The notes below the pieces were generated by a model that did no database searches, was not told where the DNA came from, and worked only from the letters and a program-made list of their open reading frames with translations. The position numbers and the translations under genes were made by a program. From Alviniconcha marisindica (taxonomy: Eukaryota > Mollusca > Gastropoda > Provannidae), in NCBI GenBank assembly GCA_018857735.1, contig JABMCL010000316.1, positions 147,501 through 211,500 of the forward strand: a DNA stretch of 64,000 nt. The letters are read 5' to 3'. Shown piece by piece: positions 10,953-25,400 of the stretch (position 1 is the first letter of the stretch; each line of letters begins with the position of its first letter).

Positions 10953-13900
10953 CTGAAACAGGACAGCAAAAGTGAGAGAAGGCCCTTTCACCCAGCACAG
11001 CGTCCAAAATGCAAACAGTACCTTCACAAAATTCACTTCCTTAATGCTGTAACTTGCAGATATTCTGTAGCAGAGATGCTACTATGTGCCTTACATCTGC
11101 TTTTGCTGCTCTGCTCCTATGCTGTGTTAATTCTTTCCTTGCCATTTGATACTTTGGCATAGTTTGCAGAAATTAAACCGATGAACACGTTTTTTGTTGG
11201 ATAAAACATTCACAATGTCACTTAGACATAGTGTCGGCACAGTCCGACATCTGATGGACTGCACATGAACATTCCTTCTAAGTGGTGGCTTGTAGTTGAA
11301 GCACTGCATATGAAGAACGTTTTTTTCTTCTTTCTAACTGCAACTACAAATATGGACTGCACAGCTGGCCCCACTTTCTACACTCTGTGGATTTGTGGAT
11401 ATGAAAATCTACATCTTATTTTGCTGACTGCCATTTTTTCAAACAGGAAGTCAAGCACACAAATACGGCAGCCTGCTGTTAGTGGCAAGGCAGCCGTCGG
11501 GTATTTGGTGACTACTGCATGTGAACCTTTCAGAATTTTGCGTCTACTCTTTTCACAGTCCACCCACCTGTTTCTTGTTCTTTCACACCTACATGTGAAC
11601 CACTAGGAATGTTGTGTCTACTCTTTTCACAGTCCACCCACCTGTTTCTTGTTCTTTCACACCTACATGTGAACCACTAGGAATGTTGTGTCTACTCTTT
11701 TCACAGTCCACCCACCTGTTTCTTGTTCTTTTACAACTGCATGTGAACCACTAGGAATTTTGTGACTACTCTTTTTACATTCCACCCACCTGTTTCTTGT
11801 TCTTTTACAACTGCATGTGAACCACTAGGAATTTTGTGACTACTCTTTTTACATTCCGCCCACTTGTTTCCTGTTCTTTTACACCTGAACGTGAACCATA
11901 AATGTAACTTATGTTCATTAATTTTTGTAAAACTAGCACACATGCACACGCTCAGAATAAAAAGCAAAGAGAGGCTTTGGACATTCACAGCTTTTTGCAT
12001 GCTATTCCAGTACTACTATGTGGACATCCACAGCTTTTTGCATGCTATTCCAGTACTACTATGTGGACATCCACAGCTTTTTGCATGCTATTCCAGTACT
12101 ACTATGTGGACATCCACAGCTTTTTGCATGCTATTCCAGTACTACTATGTGGACATCCACAGCTTTTTGCATGCTATTCCAGTACTACTATTTGGACATC
12201 CACAGCTTTTTGCATGCTATTCCAGTACTACTATGTGGACATCCACAGCTTTTTGCATGCTATTCCAGTACTACTATGTGGACATCCACAGCTTTTTGCA
12301 TGCTATTCCAGTACTATTTGGACATTAGCAGCTTTTTGCATGCTATTCCAGTACTACTGTTGGTGTAGTTTGGAGTTTGGACAGTCAATTCTTCTGCATG
12401 CTATTCCAGTACTACTATTAGTGTAGCAGAACATTCACAACGTTTTGCATGCTGTTCAAGTACTCCTGTTAGAGTATTAGTGTAGCCTGGACATGCACAG
12501 CCTTTTGCAGACTATTACACTACAGTACTGCTATAACAAAGCCTGATACAAAGAGGTATTGGAAATAGCGTTTTTGGTCCCAGCCATAAACCTTAAATAA
12601 ATAAAAGATGTTTAAAAAAAAAGAGGTCTTGAGTGTGGGTTGAATGTGTGTGAAAATGAACAGGGATATAGCTGAAATAATCGCAGCACTAATTTTGAAG
12701 CAGTTTGGGAAATACCTCTGATAAAGTGTGATTTTACTGCTGAAATTCAACCACGAAAAACGGACAGTGGCACAGAGCCCATCTCTGTCGGTGTCATTTG
12801 GATAAAGAAAACAAGGAAAAGTGATATTTGTCACATCAATTATGTTAGCGAAAGAGTATTTTACAAGGTTCAAGCACCAGGAAGATTTTCACTAAATTAT
12901 GCTTTTGTAAAAAGCGTATCTAACTTTATCTGATCGGACGTCATCTGTGTCGCAATACGAAACGCAAACTTTTAACAGACTGAAAACAACTCTAACCCTT
13001 GACATGAGTGGAAGTGACGTCATACGCACGTCAGACTCGCGGTCAATCACTCGGCAGCTTTGAAAAGATTTAACCAAACAACCTTTGTTGCATTAAATTT
13101 TTTTGCTGCTACTCAAAGTTTGTCGCAATATATGACGTTCGATTACCTAACAAGTAGCGAGCGAAAAACAAAACATTATAGGTTTACACTTGTCAACAAA
13201 CACGAAGGCACCACGTGACACTTCCCGGTCACATCTGATCTGAATGGCGTTGAAGGAATTGTCTGCTGCGAACATCGAAAGGTATGTTGCAATTATTGTC
13301 GTGAGGCTGCCGTCCGACCATTCCTGACGTCCGATCACAATTTTGCACCGTTTATTTTATTAAATCAGCTAGTTAACAGTTATTTAGATGATCTTTGTGT
13401 TCAGATTAGAGCGCAGTAAGACGAAGTGTCGTTTTTACGCAACGGGTGAGATTTGCGGTGGCTGATGTTGTGCTAGTATCGCAATGAAAAATTATATTGC
13501 AGCATGAGCTCTTGCTGTAATCACCATGTGGCGTAAAACTGACGTCCAGTTGCACAGTGCAGACATTTGTGAAATATGACAGTTGCCATCCCAACATTAC
13601 ATAGTGTTTTGTTTGGCAAGATCGACTTGTGAAATCGGGGACGGCTAGTAATAACCATATAAAAATATTTTACAAGGATTAAGTCAGTCGGACCTCAGGG
13701 TTACCCCAAAAATGTTTGCTGATGACATTTGACACCTTTCTGTTCAAGTTTTGTAAGGCTACTAAGAGCCATTTACTAGACTTTTTATTTTGCTAGTTTA
13801 GGTTTTCTACTTTTCTTTTCTTTTGGAATTATTCACTGTATTTTTGGGATAAATTATGCTTGTGGATAGGATTTTTTGTTGATGATGTTTCTCATGTTGG

Positions 13901-16267
13901 TTGTTATTGTCTTATTATTTCAGACCAAAAACTGCTGACATGACCAGGAGTAGGACAAAACTGCTGCTGCTATGAGTATGACCTTGATCATCAACTCCTC
14001 ATTCAGTAGCAGCACTGTGCCTGAAGATTGGAGAACCACACTCATTACACCCGTCTTTAGAACGCTACGGTTCAAAAAAGTTCCGACCATTTCCTTCACA
14101 AGTGTCGTCTGCAACTTGTGCAAGATCCTCGCATATTGTCACCAGTAGCATCATGCAGTATACAGAAGACATCATCATCATAGCTCCTGAACAACATGGC
14201 TTCAGATGTGGTCGCTCATGTGAAACCCAACTCCTTGGCCTAATCACTAAAATCAGTGAACTCACGCATGACTTCCAGGCAGGGAAACTGGTAGACCTTG
14301 TGGGCTGGACTTCTCCAAGGCCAGCTTCACAAGATGTCCATTATCATGATTATGGGATCACCGGTAGAACAAACACATGGATCAAGAGCTTCCTGAGAGA
14401 TCAACAACAAGCTGTCATGGTTGATGGTACCAGGTCAAACTTTGTCTCATGGGACTCGAAGTGCTTAAGGCTGTGTTCTTGGCCCAGAATTGTTTGTCTA
14501 TTATCAGTGACCTGCCAAACAGCCTACCTCCAGACTGAGATTGTTTGAAGATGACACCATCTGTCAGCACCCCATCTCTACAGCTGAAGATCAAGCAATA
14601 CTCCAAAATGATCTAAACAATTTCTGTATGGGTAATGAGAAGGCAGATGGAACATGTGCTTCCACCCGGACAGATGTGACGTCTTAAGTGTCACTAAAGC
14701 AGAGGAAATACCACCACGTTCTGCATGGCTACATGCTCAAGTCAGTCAACAGTACTCACTACTTGGGTGTTACACTGACTTCAGACACCACCTAGGAGAC
14801 ACCATCAACATCACCAACAAGGCAAGCAGACCCTGGGTTCTGGGAAGAACCCTGAAGATCGGCTCCTCTTTAGTAACAGGCAGTTGTCACACCAGTCCTG
14901 GAATATGCAGCTCTATCTGGACCCAAACAACATCAAGCTGATCAACCGCCTAGAGTCTGTACAGCAAAAGGCAGCATGATGGACACCGCAGAGATGCTGC
15001 AGGACATCCAGTGTCAACAACACGCTGACAATGCCAGGCTGACCATATCTCCAACACAGGCGCAGAAAGCAAGACTGGTGAACTTTTATAAGTTCCACCA
15101 TCACCATGGCTCCATAGCCACCGACACCAAGTGAATACCAGGTTACCGTCCCAGTGTCACAAGAGCTCATCATTCCCATTCCCTCTTATACCCAGTGCCC
15201 TCCTGTCATACTGACTACAGAAATTCTCCTTTTTCCCAATGCAATCAAGGATTGGAATGACCTCACTGAGGACGTGGCTGCTGCACCCACCCCTGAGACT
15301 TTTTGTTCAGGTCTTCCAAAATCGTACCTTCAAGAGTAGGCTATGCCCCCCAGTGAGTAGTGTTGGTGATGGCTAGGGCTGTGCCGGTCAGGCTTTGCCC
15401 CAGGCGACCACTACAGTAGCTGGATTGACCTAGTTGGAGATGTGAAATAACAGTGGGCAGTGGGACACTCAAAACTCAATGTTGTTTGTTTGTAAGAGTT
15501 TGTTTCATTTTTTTTAGTGGTGTGCATTCTCTTGAAACATTCAGGTACAGTTTCTTTTTGTACTGTAGGAGGTGGTATGGTGTTTTAGACTTCTGTTAAA
15601 TGTTGTGTTTTGTACTGAGTATGAACTATGAGATAGCCAATCGGCAGTGCTCAACAGGGTTACAATGCTATAATTACAAGCCAACTGTATGTAATTGTAA
15701 TGCATATCAAAAAGTAAGTTGAATGCAGTACCCTGGATCTAAGTACATGCTACTTTACTACCTTATGTGTATTTTTATAGCTGGAGAGAAAGTTTAATGT
15801 TGCACTGTCAAGTCTTATGACTTTGTCACAAGCTGATGTTCAACATTTTATGATTCTGCAGTAAAACTAAAGCCAACAATCATAAGTTGAATGTAGCACT
15901 GTGTTTAAATATATGTTTTTACATTTGTAGTTGAAGATAAATGTAGAATCTTCAATAATTAATACACTGTCAAGTCACATTTATGACATGTCACACTTTG
16001 CTGTAATGCTGATGTTCGACACTTTTGGTGGGTTTTTTGGTGCTATGTCAAGAAAAGAAACAAAGTCCTCAAAACTGACTTTCCATGTGTTTGTTACCTG
16101 CACTAGAATGTCTGAATGGATGAAACTTTTTGTTTTTTGTCAGAAAGGTGAACAATTTAATTATGTCAGATGTCAGGTATTGCGACAAACAGTACAGGCC
16201 AATATTTTTGTAAGGCAAACTGCAATAAATTTATTGTCAGGACAGTGTGTATTAAAAATGCTTGGGT

Positions 16268-16304
<37 letters not shown>

Positions 16305-16407
16305 GGGGTGAAGGTAATCAATTACCCAACTAAACATGGCACATGCACCTGTACATTTGATGAATGAGCCAGGCAGTTCAGCCACAAACCACACACCAGC
16401 TGTGTGT

Positions 16408-16464
<57 letters not shown>

Positions 16465-19400
16465 ACTTCACCCTCTTCTGTGCTAACCAGTACAGCCGTC
16501 ACAACTTGTTATTTGCACCTAACCAATACATGCAACTACAAGGGACAACTCCTTCAGAACAGACACCCCCCTCCCACACCTGCTCTCATTCATGTACAAC
16601 TTCCAGTGAATCCTCCCTGTGGACATGTCAGCCTCCACACACTGACTGAACGCTGGGCTATAAAATTCAGGCAATGTCAATGCTAAACATGACACGCCTC
16701 ACACCAAGTCTGGTGGCAGCTACTCTCCTGTCAAAACTCTACAGCCAGCAGAATGAAAATGAGAACACCTCAGTCCTGCAGCCAGTTTTCCAGCAGTCTG
16801 ACCTCTAGCTTGCTTATAAGCCTTATAGGTTTGTGAGCGCGAGTCTTTTTCCAACAAAAACATGCAGGTCAACCAACTGCTCAGCAAAAAGGCAGCACAC
16901 ATGCAGCCGGCTGCTGGTTGTTTTCTGTTATTTTCCTGAAAGGGGAGGGGGGAGGGGGTTAGGAGTTCTATAGTAACAATGTAATTAGTTTGTATATTTT
17001 GTCATGCTTAACCAGTTGGTGTTTGAGCTGGTCCCCCCAGCCTGCGTGTTCTGTTCACTATGCCCTCAATTCTATACACAACGTACAAAGTTGTGAATCT
17101 GAGCCTTGTAAATGAATACAGAGTGATTCGGTGCATTAGAAACACTTTTGCTTTTATCATTACTCCTTTCCACACTTGTGTGTTGTACAGCAGACAAAAG
17201 CAGCATCAACCACAGTTCTGGCCTGGGCATGTCAGTGAATCAGTCAAGGTGTTTCGCAGGTCATAAACCTTGCCACTGGCCAGGTAAAAGGAAGATTACC
17301 ACAGCTGAAGGTGAAAACAATCCTGACGTGGGAACCTTACCATAACATTACACTGTCTCTGCCTCAACAATATGCTCTGACTAGATTCAATAAGAAGCCA
17401 GTAATGACCATATCAAAACCTCTGACAGTTATGACCATATAACCCGATCCTGACAGTTATGACCATATAACCTGATCCTGATAGTTATGACCATACAACC
17501 TGATCCTCTGACAGTTATGACCATACAACCTGATCCTCTGACAGTTATGACCATACAACCTGATCCTCTGATAGTTATGACCATATAACCTGATCCTGAC
17601 AGTTACGACCATACAACCTGATCCTCTGACAGTTATGACCATATAACCCGATCCTGATAGTTATGACCATAAAACCTGATCCTCTGATAGTTATGACCAT
17701 ACAACCTGATCCTCTGATAGTTATGACCATACAACCTGATCCTCTGATAGTTATGACCATACAACCTGATCCTCTGAGTTATGACCACACAACCTGATCC
17801 TCTGATAGTTATGACCACACAACCTGATCCTCTGATAGTTATGACCACACAACCTGATCCTCTGATAGTTATGACCATATGATATCAAAACCTCTGATAC
17901 CATGATAGTAATGACCATATCAACAACCTTATAGTTATGACCACACCAACTGACAGTACTGACCCTACCAAAACCTCTGATAAAAATGACTATACCAACA
18001 ACCTCTGGTAGTAATGACCATACCAACAACCTATGATAGTAATGACCACATCAACCTCTGGTAGTAATGACCATACCAACAACCTATGATAGTAATGACC
18101 ACATCAACAACCTATGACAGTAATGACCACATCAACAACCTCTGACAGTAATGACATCAACAACCTATGATAGTAATGACCACACCAACAACCTGTGACA
18201 GTAATGACCATACCAACAACCTCTGATAGTAATGACAACATCAACAGCCACTGATTGGTATGCCACTACCTGGTCTAAAAATAATCCACTAAAAATCACA
18301 ACAAACCAAAATGCGCCTGTAATGTTTTATGTGCTATGAGCCCCCAACAAATAACTGGTATACATGGCATCAAATGTGCTACAGATAATGCTATAGTACA
18401 ACTGCAAGGCAATGAAGTCTGCATCGACTGTGGTTTGGGTCAGACTTTTCTTTCTTCAGGTTTTCCAGCTGGGTGTTGTGGAATGCGAGTCAGAGTGTTA
18501 CACATTTTTTAAATCCGTGTGACATCTTTAAGGTGGCTGAAGCAATTGACAGAAACGGGTCAGCTTTACTAGCAACCGTCCTGCCCCCCCCCCCCCCCCC
18601 CACCACACACAAGTATCAAGTATGTGCGTGCACACATGTATGCACATACACATCATGCCACATGCACTCTTTCCATTTGTTGTTGGTTCTGTGACAACCA
18701 GTCAAACAAAATAACTGCCAGCAGGTGTGACCATTTGATATTTTACCAGTTAACACTGGAAATCAGCGGTTAATGTACACCCTGGAGAGTCAATGAACAC
18801 TTTGCAGCAAGACTCAATGAGCTGGGAAAGCGCTGCTGACAATTAACATTCAGCACAACAGATGCAGCATTGTTGACAAAGCAGGTGTGCTGTAGCGATT
18901 GTGGTGGGTAGGGGTAAGTAATCTGATCAAACAGTAAACCAAGCAGTTATATGGGCAAAGTCTTGCATAAAAAAAGTCTCAGATACGTAAACAGATGGAC
19001 AAGGTAATACCAACACCTACATTTTCTCACAGCTTCCCAGCACCAATGCTTCTGCAAGCTAGATCCAACAGTCAGGGGTTGGAAACACCTTTAAGAACAT
19101 GCATGCACATAACGGTGTCTTGAAAAAAGAGAAGAAAAAGAAGCGTTCAGCCAAACATGGAAGCATTCAGCCAAACATGACATTAAGCCCATGGGCTGTG
19201 CTCATTGCAAACTTTTTGCGTAAATGTTGCATTTTCGGGTGCCGTACGCATTTTAGCCATACCGCTGCGTCACCATATGCATGACTGAACACCGATTGAA
19301 CAAGTTATGGCTCACTGGTGGCTGCTGCGTCACTCAACACTAGATCTATTTGCAAATTCACTGTCATCTCAGCCAGGGCTCCATTCTCCTTTCTGTCATG

Positions 19401-22400
19401 TGTGGCACTGCAAGTCCAGTCAATGAAGGGCAGAATCTGGACGACGAAAATAAACGTGTAGGTTACAGTAATATTCGGTCTATGAGGCAATACTTTCCTC
19501 CCCTCAAATCTGATCCATGCGCATTATAGTCGGTAGCACCATGTCTGTAAATGAAATTCACATGGCCTTTCCTAAGAACTACGATTAATTCTAAAGGACC
19601 TGTATCTGGAAGAAGACTGGGTCTCCGTATCAGACTGGCCAGAAATCACATATCTATCCTGCCAAACTGACCAGTGATAATTTCCGGTCAATCAACAGAG
19701 GACACAATCCCAGGCTGGGAATTTGGAACGACCCAATATGCCCAGTCTGTCAACGTATAGCAGAATTTACTCTAAGGTAGAAGACTACGAAACCGAAAAC
19801 AAAAAGCATGCTGAAACTGAATACGAATGAGGAAATGGTGGCAACCTCTGTTTCAGCTTTATCTCTTACCAAATCCCGCAGCAGATGAGAACTGGGTTTG
19901 CCATCATCTGCTGTAGTTTATCTTTGGAAAATGATGCCGCGTACAACTGATGTTCCGATGAATTTTAGCTTTTTGTGAATGGCAAATTTACTGAATGTTT
20001 CCACTTTTTTGTGCACAGATAGATTTTCTTTTTACTATTTTCGTCTGCTTACTTTATAGATCATGAACTACATTCAAGTTACTCCATCATTTTGGCTTTC
20101 TTCGTGCGCTAATTCTAGGTTATGCTGTACTCACTTTCCGTACCACCAACCCAAAATAGGTAATGTTTTGTGTGGGTTGACACAGGTCTGTAAAAGGTAG
20201 CGCGGCCCCTGAAACCCACTGGGAAATGGTGAAACAAAACCCTGCAGTCTGTGCATTGCCGCGGGGCAGTCATGGTGGTGTGCCCCACGTGCTGCATGTC
20301 TGTGCATTGCCGCGGGGCAGTCATGGTGGTGTGCCCCACGTGCTGCATGTCTGTGCATTGCCGCCGGGCAGTCATGGTGGTGTGCCCCACATGCTGCATG
20401 TCTGTGCATTGCCGCGGGGCAGTCAGGGGGGATAGGTGTGCACATTTTCCCCAGTGCTGCATGTCTGTGCATTGCCGCGGGGCAGTCATGGTGGTGTGCC
20501 CCACGTGCTGCATGTCTGTGCATTGCCGCCGGGCAGTCATGGTGGTGTGCCCCACGTGCTGCATGTCTGTGCATTGCCGCGGGCAGTCATGGTGGTGTGC
20601 CCTACGTGCCGCACGGTTGTGCATTGCCACCGGGCAGTCATGGTGGTGTGCCCCATGTGCTGCATGTCTGTGCACTGCCGCCGGGCAGTCATGGTGGTGT
20701 GCCCCACGTGCTGCATGTCTGTGCACTGCCGCCGGGCAGTCATGGTGGTGTGCCCTACGTGCCGCACGGCTGTGCTTTTACACCATTCTCAATGCCCAAC
20801 CAAGCTTTCAACAAACATTGGTCAGTGGGCCTTTATTGTTGGTCTTCACTGAATAGCAGGAAGGAGTGTCTTTATTCCACTCATCTGTCGTTTCTCTTTG
20901 CCTCTCAAGTGTTGGATGAACTGGACTGATTCTATGTTGCAGTGGTAGATGGGTTGTGCAGGTTTAGATTGTAAAGTTGCAGCAGTAGATGGGTTGTGCA
21001 GGTTTAGATTGTAAAGTTGCAGCGGTAGATGGGTTGTGCAGGTTTAGATTGTAAAGTTGCAGCGGTAGATGGGTTGTGCAGGTTTAGATTGTAAAGTTGC
21101 AGTGGTAGATGGGTTGTGCAGGTTTAGATTGTAAAGTTGCAGCGGTAGATGGGTTGTGCAGGTTTAGAGGTGATTTTCTAAGACTGTATGTCCAAACAGA
21201 TCTGTTGAGACCAAACAAGTACACTGTGCGGGGTAAATGTAACATGGACACAGTGTTCATGGCTGTTACCAGTGATCGTGCTAGACATTTTTCAAACTGG
21301 TCTGGCACCTATGAGTGGTCAAAGTGGTTCACGGAAAAGCGAGCGCACATGCATGCATGCCAAAACATGCTCCATCACTGTGCTGCGCTTTTTTCTTTTC
21401 TTTTTGAAAAACTGGTGAAACAAAATATCAGCTGGTAGATATGAGCCACTGTTGATTTTTCCACGGTATATGTTGATCACTGCCTTTCATCAAGTCTTTG
21501 GGGAATGGTGGGGAGTACAGGAGGGGGGGTGGGTGCACTGTATTGAATGACTTCAGTGGGGGGGCACTGCACTAAATGACTTCAGTAAACAGACTATGGG
21601 CTACCATGAAAGCCCCCCCCAGTGCGTGTAGTCCTTGGCAGGCAAGGGGTTAACCCACTTGGCCCCAGACCAGCCACTGCTCTTTCTCTATGAAATCCCA
21701 TTCGAAGGGAAGTAACTTGGTATACAACTTTAAAAATAAATAATAAACACCAAATAAAAAGTTCAGCTCACTTTGTATTTTTCCCAGTTTGTGAATACAT
21801 TTTCTTGTATATATCCAACAAGTTTAGAATTTTTTTCACTCAAAAATAAAAGCATAGAAAGTAATAATAAAAAAAAGAAGAGAAATGTCCGCATCTGAAT
21901 GTCAGGTTTTAGGGTGCCTACTGGGTAACTGACTTACCAAATTTCCAGTTTGAATCTCCAAAGATGAAGCTCTGTGAGATTGTTACGGTGCCCAGGGTAA
22001 GCGATTGTGCCAAATTTGCAGTTCAAATTTCAAAGGATGAAGCTCTGATGCCATTGCTAACAGTAGGCCTTTTGTTTATTGTTGTGCATCTATCGCGTGT
22101 CCATTTCGCAACTGTGAAAATTCAGTTTCTCTTAAACTCCACCGAACTTCAAACAAACAACATCACTGAAGTAGTGAACAATAGTGGAAATGAGGCTACA
22201 AGTCTCATGAGGATCCCGTTCGTATCTGCCAGTATGCTAAGCAGCCGCTACCGGGAGGTTTGGGGTCACGCAGTACGGGGAAAAAAAAAGCGGTGATGGA
22301 TGTCTGAGGCAAAGTGGGTTAAGTGGTGGGATGTGGGATGCTCAGAGGTGCCAACCCCCACAGTCTATCATTACCAGGGTCATTTTCAACATTCAACAGT

Positions 22401-25400
22401 ATTCGGCTTATTCACTGATGCAGGATGAACCGATGAGGTGCCACCATACCAGTGTGCCGACCATAACATAACAGTCTCTACATGCACGACCGGCTACATG
22501 GTCACATTAACGTAATCTTTACATGTACAACTGGCTATGCGCTCACCTAAACAGTCTCGACATGCATGACCGGCTACATGGTCACATTAATGTAATCTTT
22601 ACATGTACAACTGGCAATGTGCTCACCTAAACAGTCTCGACATGCATGACCAGCTATGTGCCAGGAAAACCTGAGACATTCACCTCAACTGTTAGCACAA
22701 TAATTTTGGCAGGGAAACGTGCCATGGATGGTTGGCACCTCTGGGTGTTGACAGGGCAATAAAATTAATCTGGCAGGAACAAAACATCATCCATTCAGGA
22801 AGGGTTGGCATTTCAGGGTGGCCCATTCAGGAAGGGTTGGCATTTCAGGGTGGCCCATTCAGGAAGGGTTGGCATTTCTGGGTGGCCCATTCAGGAAGGG
22901 TTGGCATTTCTGGGTGGCCCATTCAGGAAGGGCTGGCATTTCTGGGTGGCCCATTCAGGAAGAGGTTGGCACCTCTAGGTTTCTAGTCATTGCAAGCAGG
23001 GGATGTTAGGTCACCATCTGGGTCAAGGTCAAGGTACCACACCAGCCCTGCTCCCGCCACACACAAGCAGCAAAAAGGGGAAAATGCGAGTAACCTGTCG
23101 CCCTGGTAACGACCCCTTTGCTGCTGCTCCCTGCCACCGCGACCCCGGCCCCTCCAGCCAGAGAATGGCACAAAGCTGTCTGGGAATCTGAGGGATGACA
23201 ACCCCCTGTGTCAACAAACCAGTCACTGTTCATGCCACCTCCCTACCCTTCCCAAACCACAGTCACTGTTCATGCCACCTCCCTACCTTTCCCAAACCAC
23301 AGTCACTGTTCATGCCACCTCCATACCCTTCCCAAACCACAGTCATTGTTCATGCCACCTCCCTACCTTTCCCAAACCACAGTCACTGTTCATGCCACCT
23401 CCCTACCTTTCCCAAACCACAGTCACTGTTCATGCCACCTCCCTACCTTTCCCAAACCACACAGTCACTGTTCATGCCACCTCCCTACCATTCCCAAACC
23501 AGTCAATGTTCATGCCACCTCCCTACCCATCCCAAACCACAGTCACTGTTCATGCCACCTCCCTACCTTTCCCAAACCACAGTCACTGTTCATGCCACCT
23601 CCCTACCCTTCCCAAACCACAGTCACTGTTCATGCCACCCCCCTATGCATCCTTCCAGTTTGTGCAACCAGTTTCAACTGTGCTGCAAATGTTCTGCCTG
23701 CAGGAGTATATGTGTGCACCTGGCACTGTGAACAGGTGTTATTTGTGTGGAGATTTCTGTGCATCATCTCAAAATATTCACTGATGTTGATTTATTCAAG
23801 CCCCATTTCTTCCCACAACCTGAGAGCCCTCAGGTACAACAAAGTGCTTATTCTGCAGCTGCAACCTCAGTATTTCAGGTCACAGCTCAATATCTTTTGT
23901 TTTCTGTCAAATGCAACGACTTACTGAAATGACAGATATGTCCGTCACACTCGCCATTTACATCTGATATTTCAAGCAGTAAAATATTCCTGTAAGTTTT
24001 ACAAGTGAAAAGAACAACGCTTGTTCTCTTCTGTGATAAAATTCAAACAAAACAACTCTAGATGTAAAGAAGGCAAATGCAAGATGGGGGGCTCTCCTCT
24101 CATTTTAAAGCATTGCCATAATTTGTCTAAAGGGAGCTACTGAATGGCATCACAAAGAAGTCTGAAGCTAAACTTCACTTGAACTAGAGAGAGCAGCAGT
24201 CAATTGTTAGAGCCAGAGATAGTAGCAGTCAGCTGTTAGAGCCAGAGACAGTAGCAGTCAGAGAGAACAGCAGTCACTTGTTAGAGCCAGAGAGAACAGC
24301 AGTCAACTGTCAGAGCCAGAGAGAACAGCAGTCAATTGTTAGAGCCAGAGAGACCAGCAGTCAACTGTTAGAGCCAGAGAGACCAGCAGTCAATTGTTAG
24401 AGCCAGAGAGAACAGCAGTCAACTGTTAGAGCCAGAGAGAACAGCAGTCAACTGTTAGAGCCAGAGAGAGCAGCAATCAACTGTCAGAGCCAGAGAGAAC
24501 AGCAGTCAACTGTTAGAGCCAGAGAGAGCATCAGGCAATGGTTAGAGCCAGAGAGAACAGCAGTCAATGGTTAGAGCCAGGGAGAACAGCAGTCAATGGT
24601 TAGAGCCAGAGAAAACAGCAGCCAATGGTTAGAGCCAGAGAGAACAGCAGTTAATGGTTAGAACCAGAGAGAGCATCAGTCAACTGTTAGAGCCAGAGAG
24701 AACAACAGTCAACTGTTAGAGCCAGAGAGAACAGCAGTCAAAGGTTAGAACCAGAGAGAGCATCAGTCAACTGTTAGAGCCAGAGAGAACAACAGTCAAC
24801 TGTTAGAGCCAGAGAGAGCAGCAGTCAATGGTTAGAACCAGAGAGAACAGCAGTCAACTGTTAGAGCCAGAGAGAGCAGCAGTCAATGTTAGAGCCAGAG
24901 AGAGCAGCAATCAACTGTTAGAGCCAGAGAGAACAGCAGTCAACTGTTAGAGCCAGAGAGAGCAGCAGTCAATGGTTAGAACCAGAGAGAACAGCAGTCA
25001 AATGTTAGAGCCAGAGAGAGTAGCAGACAATTGTTAGAGCCAGAGAGAGTCGACGCTTTTGGATAGTCAGCAAGTTATTTGGCAGGAGCGAGTCATTGTT
25101 ATTTAACAAGCCAGAATAATAGTTACATGGGGCAGTGTGAATAGCACTTTGTTATTCTGGCCAGGGGTGGTTGTAACAGTCAGTTATTAGAGAGAGGGCA
25201 AGCGGCAGTGGTTTCTGGATAGGGACTGTAACTGCCAGTTACCTGGGCCCCGTCAGAGGCAGTTAAAGCCAGGGTGAGTGGCAGGTGTATCTGGACAGTG
25301 GCTGTCAGTTACCTGGACCCCGTCAGAGGCAGTTAAAGCCAGGGTGAGTGGCAGGTGTATCTGGACAGTGACTGTCAGTTACCTGGGCCCCGTCAGAGGC

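Larger units (their letters stand above)
15350..17400. other. Unique intron sequence with microsatellites
   Basis: A poly(G) run at about 16268-16303 and (TG)n at about 16403-16463 sit here. The rest shows no recognisable element. Confidence 0.5.

Noticed and set aside
10525..11007. 160-aa ORF over the last CHTOP exon
   Set aside because: Different frame from the REQLDNQLD reading; produced by GC-rich RGG codons.
13930..15345. Functional reverse transcriptase gene
   Set aside because: Frame is broken many times and key catalytic region is not intact; treated as a dead LINE.
20115..20929. Cys/His-rich repeat ORFs on both strands that hint at zinc fingers
   Set aside because: Spacing follows the 51-bp unit, both strands are open equally, and no real zinc-finger pattern is kept.
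24180..25060. CRISPR-like array of about 29-bp repeats
   Set aside because: Units are directly adjacent with no spacers, the genome is eukaryotic and no cas genes are present; the same holds for the other 30-43-bp arrays.
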